Below are positions 61,301 through 64,000 of a stretch of DNA of 64,000 nt, in pieces. The stretch's first letter is position 1. Every line of letters starts with the position of its first letter. The stretch comes from Tetragonia tetragonoides (Eukaryota; Streptophyta; Magnoliopsida; Caryophyllales; Aizoaceae): assembly GCA_038025085.1 (NCBI GenBank), contig CM076148.1, positions 36,787,691-36,851,690 on the forward strand, given 5' to 3'. A program made the translations under genes and the position numbers. The notes under the pieces were generated by a model, which saw only the letters and a program-made list of their open reading frames with translations, was not told the DNA's origin and did not search any database.

Positions 61301-63975
61301 CCCGTTACATACCAGGTTGTCGTGTGTCAGCAGGCTCAAAATAAATATTCATCAGCTGATGTTCGATTCGCTGTTGATGAGAAAGACACCATAATTTGAA
61401 CGTACTGACTTCTTATATCAGAACCATGACTATTGACGAGCCAATCCTTTGTTTGAAGCTCTGGTTCTTAAATGCAGGCTCAACCCTTTTTCCAAGTATC
61501 ACTGAGAGGTTTCCCTAGGAAATCTACCATGGGATTCTTCCATGTGAATTTTCACCATACGTAGATTCTTTCTTCATCATGAATTTGTTCCATCGAAAAA
61601 TCATTGAAGCTACCAACTAATGTTTTGCTATACCTTCAAACTTATTAAATTTTGTTATGTCACGTGTGTACTCTAACCTTGCTGGATAAATTCTCTATTG
61701 CTTTCAACTTTATTTTTGCAGCCATGCTCTATTCTTCCAAGTGTACGATGTGGTCTGGAGATGGCCATTTTGAATGCTATAGCTGCAAGACAAAATTGTA
61801 CATTGCTGGACATACTCTGGCCTCAGCCAGATAAAGGCAATCTGATCAATGAGCAGGCCCCAAGCATCGATATCTGTGCTCTTGTTGATTCGGGAGGAAG
61901 TCCAGAGGAAGTTGCTAATGATGTCATAGCCCTCGTTGAAGAAGGATTTCGAGCCGTAAAATTGAAAGTATGGAAAATATGATGTATTGAGATATAACTT
62001 TGATGCATAATTTTACGGGATATATAATTTATTCAAGGTGTTTTAGTGTGTTAGATCTCTGTGCTTTTTTCCCCTAACCTAAGCTGATTCTACAGCATCG
62101 CATCTGTTTTGCTATTCTGTTCAAGTTTCAGTATTTGAACGCATACTTCTCCAGGTGGCCCGTAGGGATGATCCAAAGGAGGATGCTGCAGTTGTAAGGG
62201 AAATAAGAAGAAAGATTGGTGCTGAGATTGAAATTCGCGTGGATGCTAACCGTAAATGGACCTATAAAGAAGCAATTGAATTTAGCTCTCTTGTGATGGA
62301 TTGTGGCTTACAGTATATTGAGGTATTCTTTTTCCCCTTTTTGCTGGAGTTTATGAACGTTTCGTGTACCTTATAATGGACAGTTCTGCATGTTCCTCAA
62401 GGGTAATGATGCGCATATGGGTTAAAAAATCTCATTCCTTGATTTCTGGCACTTTTACTTATTCCTTATCTATTTGTGATGCACAGCTTTTTCTTGTTGT
62501 TAATACGACATGTCATGCGATTGGAAAAGATTTTATAGTCTGATGATCCCTACCTTCCGAAAAGGATACTATTTCTGACGAAGAGATACAAATCTTAATC
62601 TAAAACTGGAAGCCGTCAAACTTTATTGTGGAAAAGTGATAGAAAAGATTAGAATGAAATAGTAAGAGGATATAATCTTATTAATATTTGTTAAGTGAAG
62701 AACTATTTCTAGTAAGATGAGACAGTATTTTTTTATTATTATTAAATGGATTTATGACCATTCCATATCTGATTATTGCAGGAACCAGTTGAGTATGAAG
62801 ATGATATTGTGAAGTTCTGCGAGGAGACTGGGCTGCCTGTGGCACTAGATGAAACTGTTGACAATATTCAAGGAAATATTCCTGATTCTTTGGCTCGATT
62901 CACTCATCCCGGAATAGTGGCTCTGGTATGTCAAGAGCAGTTTTTCGTTACTATTATTTATTGATAGCTCAACAACTCAACTAGTGGAATTTCCCCTCAA
63001 TTGTACACTGAACTTAGGTACACAGACTTGTCTGAGCCATGCATATTCCTCTTACTACCACGCATGAAACGTACTTTCCTTAAGGAAGTTCTTGAAGTTA
63101 ATGATCTTTTTGTAGACTTAAGAGTCTGGACTATCCAAGCAAAATCCAATTACATTACATGTTCTTTATTTGAACTGCTCTTCCAGAAGCTTCCGTTAGA
63201 GTTAGATGACCCTGTGATCAATCCCAAGAGCGGCTGCTTTATCCAAGCTCCCACCCCCCCACCCAAGGGGGGGATAAAGTACAGGAGGTTGTTTCCGGTA
63301 TCCTTGACATCTTTAAAAGATAAAAAGGTCAAGGGGAAATGATAATTCATGCTCATCTTAGAATTCCAGTCAGGCTTAGGTTTACATAACATTGTTCTCG
63401 CTTGTATCTTTACTGAGTCACCTTTGATTGAAGGTGAGGTCCAGGAAGACCTGTTGGGTTTTATTTATAATACTTTCTACCTCTCATGAGATTTCTGTTG
63501 TTTCATTTGTCAGGTCATAAAACCAAGTTTTATTGGTGGTTTCGAGAAAGCATCAGTAATTTCAATGTGGGCTCACAATAAGGGGAAATTGGCTGTTGTC
63601 AGTGCAGCCTTTGAAAGTAGCCTCAGTTTGTCTTCCTATGTTCAATTTGCATACTTTCTTGAGATGACAAGGGCAGAGATATCCCAGGAGTCAGATAAGA
63701 AACTGCCTACATCTGTAGCCCATGGTCTCGGAACATACAAATGGCTTAAAGAAGATGTAACAATTGACCCACTTGTCATATGCCAGCAACCACGGAATAG
63801 GTATTTGGGAGCATCTATTGATAATGCTGATCATGTCCTCCGCAATTTTAAAATCAATAGCGATGTTACTTCGGAAAAACATAATGACAAGTGCATATCG
63901 ACATATCAGCTCGTTGTGGATTTAGAGCATTTCTCTTATTTGATCAAAGTGCAAGAGACTGGAGATAGAAGAGAC
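43352..63975 (+). CDS. PHYLLO: PHYLLO, fused MenF-MenD-MenC(-MenH) phylloquinone gene, 3' end outside window
   Basis: One plastid protein that carries successive steps from isochorismate toward o-succinylbenzoate in vitamin K1 synthesis. I place 24 exons: 43352-43528, 44075-44278, 44737-44951, 46819-46936, 47126-47242, 49062-49163, 49264-49323, 49454-49522, 51723-51827, 51907-52101, 52364-52462, 53775-54341, 55474-55698, 56284-56574, 57535-57602, 58541-58699, 59024-59149, 59239-59370, 59464-59581, 59765-59920, 61722-61967, 62155-62322, 62782-62925, 63514-63975. All have GT-AG borders and join into one open frame of 1441 codons. Residues 1-59 (exon 1) are Ser/Pro/His-rich like a plastid transit peptide. 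Plant PHYLLO is about 1700 residues; the missing 250-300 are the MenH hydrolase, beyond 64000. The last exon ends at a GTAAGT donor. Confidence 0.93.
43938..44065 (+). mobile_element. Au-SINE-like fragment in PHYLLO intron 1
   Basis: GGGGTAAGGCTGTGTACAA resembles the conserved block of plant Au SINEs (GGTAAGGCTGCGTACA). The stretch ends TTTGTTTGTTGG, just six bases before the acceptor of exon 2, so the insertion adjoins or supplies its pyrimidine tract. Confidence 0.45.
44075..49522 (+). CDS. PHYLLO: PHYLLO module 1: shortened isochorismate synthase (MenF-like)
   Basis: Exons 2-8, about residues 60-354. Blocks FVSRNRGVFGVGAAVDF, the AYGFIGINCD stretch and AGSFYFVIPQIEL follow the N-terminal half of isochorismate synthase. 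The chorismate-binding catalytic half, which would follow KFNMVELKKLEM, is absent. Exons 7-8 (GSCDNVAAS, SASSSSQFC) look like a linker before MenD. Gene fission of this module is known for higher-plant PHYLLO, where separate ICS genes supply isochorismate, so the module should be inactive by itself. Exon 4 must use the TTTTCTGCAG acceptor at 46818, which joins RR to YLLVDS; the earlier GCTCAG does not keep frame. Confidence 0.88.
46440..46530 (-). mobile_element. Au-SINE-like relic in PHYLLO intron 3
   Basis: On the plus strand ACAACAACAGTAACCCAGT and, about 40 bases on, ATGCAAACCTACCCCTAAC are the reverse complements of the tail (ACTGGGTTNTTGTTGT) and core (GGGTAGNTTTGCNT) of Au SINEs. Confidence 0.4.
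48170..48440 (-). repeat. ATCGG-rich repeat in PHYLLO intron 5
   Basis: GC-rich compared with its AT-rich surroundings and full of CGATA and CCGAT words; on the minus strand it reads repeatedly GTATCGGCC. A related stretch lies on the plus strand at 61180-61310. No coding capacity or ends were found. Confidence 0.45.
50270..50325 (+). mobile_element. SINE 3' fragment in PHYLLO intron 8
   Basis: CAGGGCCACTGGAGGTTTTC and GTTAACTCCAGGGCCCATGG match, on the opposite strand, the 3' part of the SINE at 56648-56780. Only the end of the element is present, as expected for 5' truncation. Confidence 0.55.
51723..59370 (+). CDS. PHYLLO: PHYLLO module 2: MenD (SEPHCHC synthase)
   Basis: Exons 9-18, about residues 355-1009. 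MenD joins 2-oxoglutarate to isochorismate using thiamine diphosphate and a metal ion. SRLGLTYFCIAPGSRSSP leads to the conserved DER with catalytic Glu at residue 420. SGTAVSNLFPAVVEAS, FTADRPSELLAAGANQAINQ and VHVNCPFREPLD follow in order. The thiamine diphosphate motif GDVSFLHDTNGL is at 854-865, followed by NNRGGGIFSFLP. Residues expected for an active enzyme are present. The YFCIAP start shows that exon 10 begins at TTCTAG|TAT (51907), not at the nearer CCAG. Confidence 0.92.
56648..56780 (-). mobile_element. tRNA-derived SINE in PHYLLO intron 14
   Basis: On the minus strand a head GTGGGTAGCTCAAGTGCTC (A-box-like), then TTCGAGCCTCCTC (B-box-like) about 50 bases later, then a body ending GGGCCCATGAGATTAG. 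It shares its 3' half with 50270-50325. No target duplication could be matched. Confidence 0.55.
57107..57196 (+). mobile_element. Au-SINE-like fragment in PHYLLO intron 14
   Basis: GGGGTAAGGCTGCATACATC, then CCTTACCCTGCCTAGTCGGG and a tail of GTTAAT repeats (AATGTTAATGTTAATG), as in the 3' half of Au-type SINEs. Confidence 0.55.
59464..63975 (+). CDS. PHYLLO: PHYLLO module 3: MenC (o-succinylbenzoate synthase)
   Basis: Exons 19-24, about residues 1010-1441. This is an enolase-superfamily dehydratase. The capping region ends in GTTGFGE. The barrel shows catalytic KxK in RAVKLK (Lys 1181 and 1183), metal ligands Asp 1213 (RVDANRKW), Glu 1240 (IEEPVE) and Asp 1262 (ALDETVD), and the second catalytic Lys 1290 (VIKPSFIGG). 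SAAFESSLSLS and AHGLGTYKWL complete the pattern. All expected residues are present. After it, STYQLVVDLEHFSYLIKVQE starts the link to MenH. Confidence 0.92.
61180..61310 (+). repeat. ATCGG-rich repeat in PHYLLO intron 20
   Basis: ATATCGGC, TGTATCGGTTTTGTC and GGTCGTATCGGAAACCCG resemble the minus-strand copy at 48170-48440. It lies in the 1.8-kb intron between exons 20 and 21. Confidence 0.4.
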
Positions 63976-64000
63976 GTAAGTAGTGTTTTTCAGAATCATG

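Overview
The window is nuclear DNA of a flowering plant. It has AT-rich intergenic DNA, genes split by GT-AG introns, an F-box gene family, plant-type LINE, copia, Helitron and SINE remnants, and one end of the fused plant phylloquinone gene PHYLLO. A eudicot is likely. A member of the amaranth/goosefoot order is a guess that I cannot prove from sequence alone.

Layout. 1-5 kb: a minus-strand gene I do not recognise (first exon near 4.4 kb), a LINE tail and a Helitron end. 5-14 kb: a transposon graveyard with a minus-strand LINE scrap, a long plus-strand LINE (broken ORF1, endonuclease plus truncated reverse transcriptase), a copia RNase H remnant with an internal duplication, and a tRNA-derived SINE with its target-site duplication. 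14.5-18.9 kb: a possible hAT remnant, a TTA microsatellite, a dispersed repeat family, a 538-bp TIR element flanked by TTAA with a perfect palindrome inside, and two tandem Helitron copies. 19.0-20.4 kb: an intact single-exon F-box gene. 22.9-24.3 kb (minus): a two-exon secreted Gly/His-rich protein made of seven 33-residue repeats. 27.8-29.9 kb: a 2-kb minisatellite. 30.2 kb: an intron-bearing tRNA-Met pseudogene. 31-35 kb: an unrecognised small gene, a frame-disrupted F-box/LRR gene and a receptor-like cytoplasmic kinase pseudogene. 35.2-37.4 kb (minus): a PATRONUS-like securin gene with a mitotic MSA-type promoter element. 38.2-41.7 kb: an inverted repeat with an AT core, then two tandem Helitron-like elements, the second invaded by a Helitron of the 18-kb family.

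43.35-64 kb (plus): PHYLLO, 24 exons read in one continuous frame of 1441 codons. They cover a plastid leader, a shortened isochorismate-synthase-like (MenF) module, complete MenD and a MenC module. The MenH end lies beyond the window. Its introns hold several SINE fragments and two copies of an ATCGG-rich repeat.

The genes are unrelated neighbours, not a pathway cluster. The clearest biology is the multi-enzyme PHYLLO gene (plastid vitamin K1 synthesis), the securin-like cell-cycle gene, and the repeat-built Gly/His-rich secreted protein. All splice sites were placed by eye from GT-AG signals, frame continuity and recalled family sequence; none were tested against transcripts.
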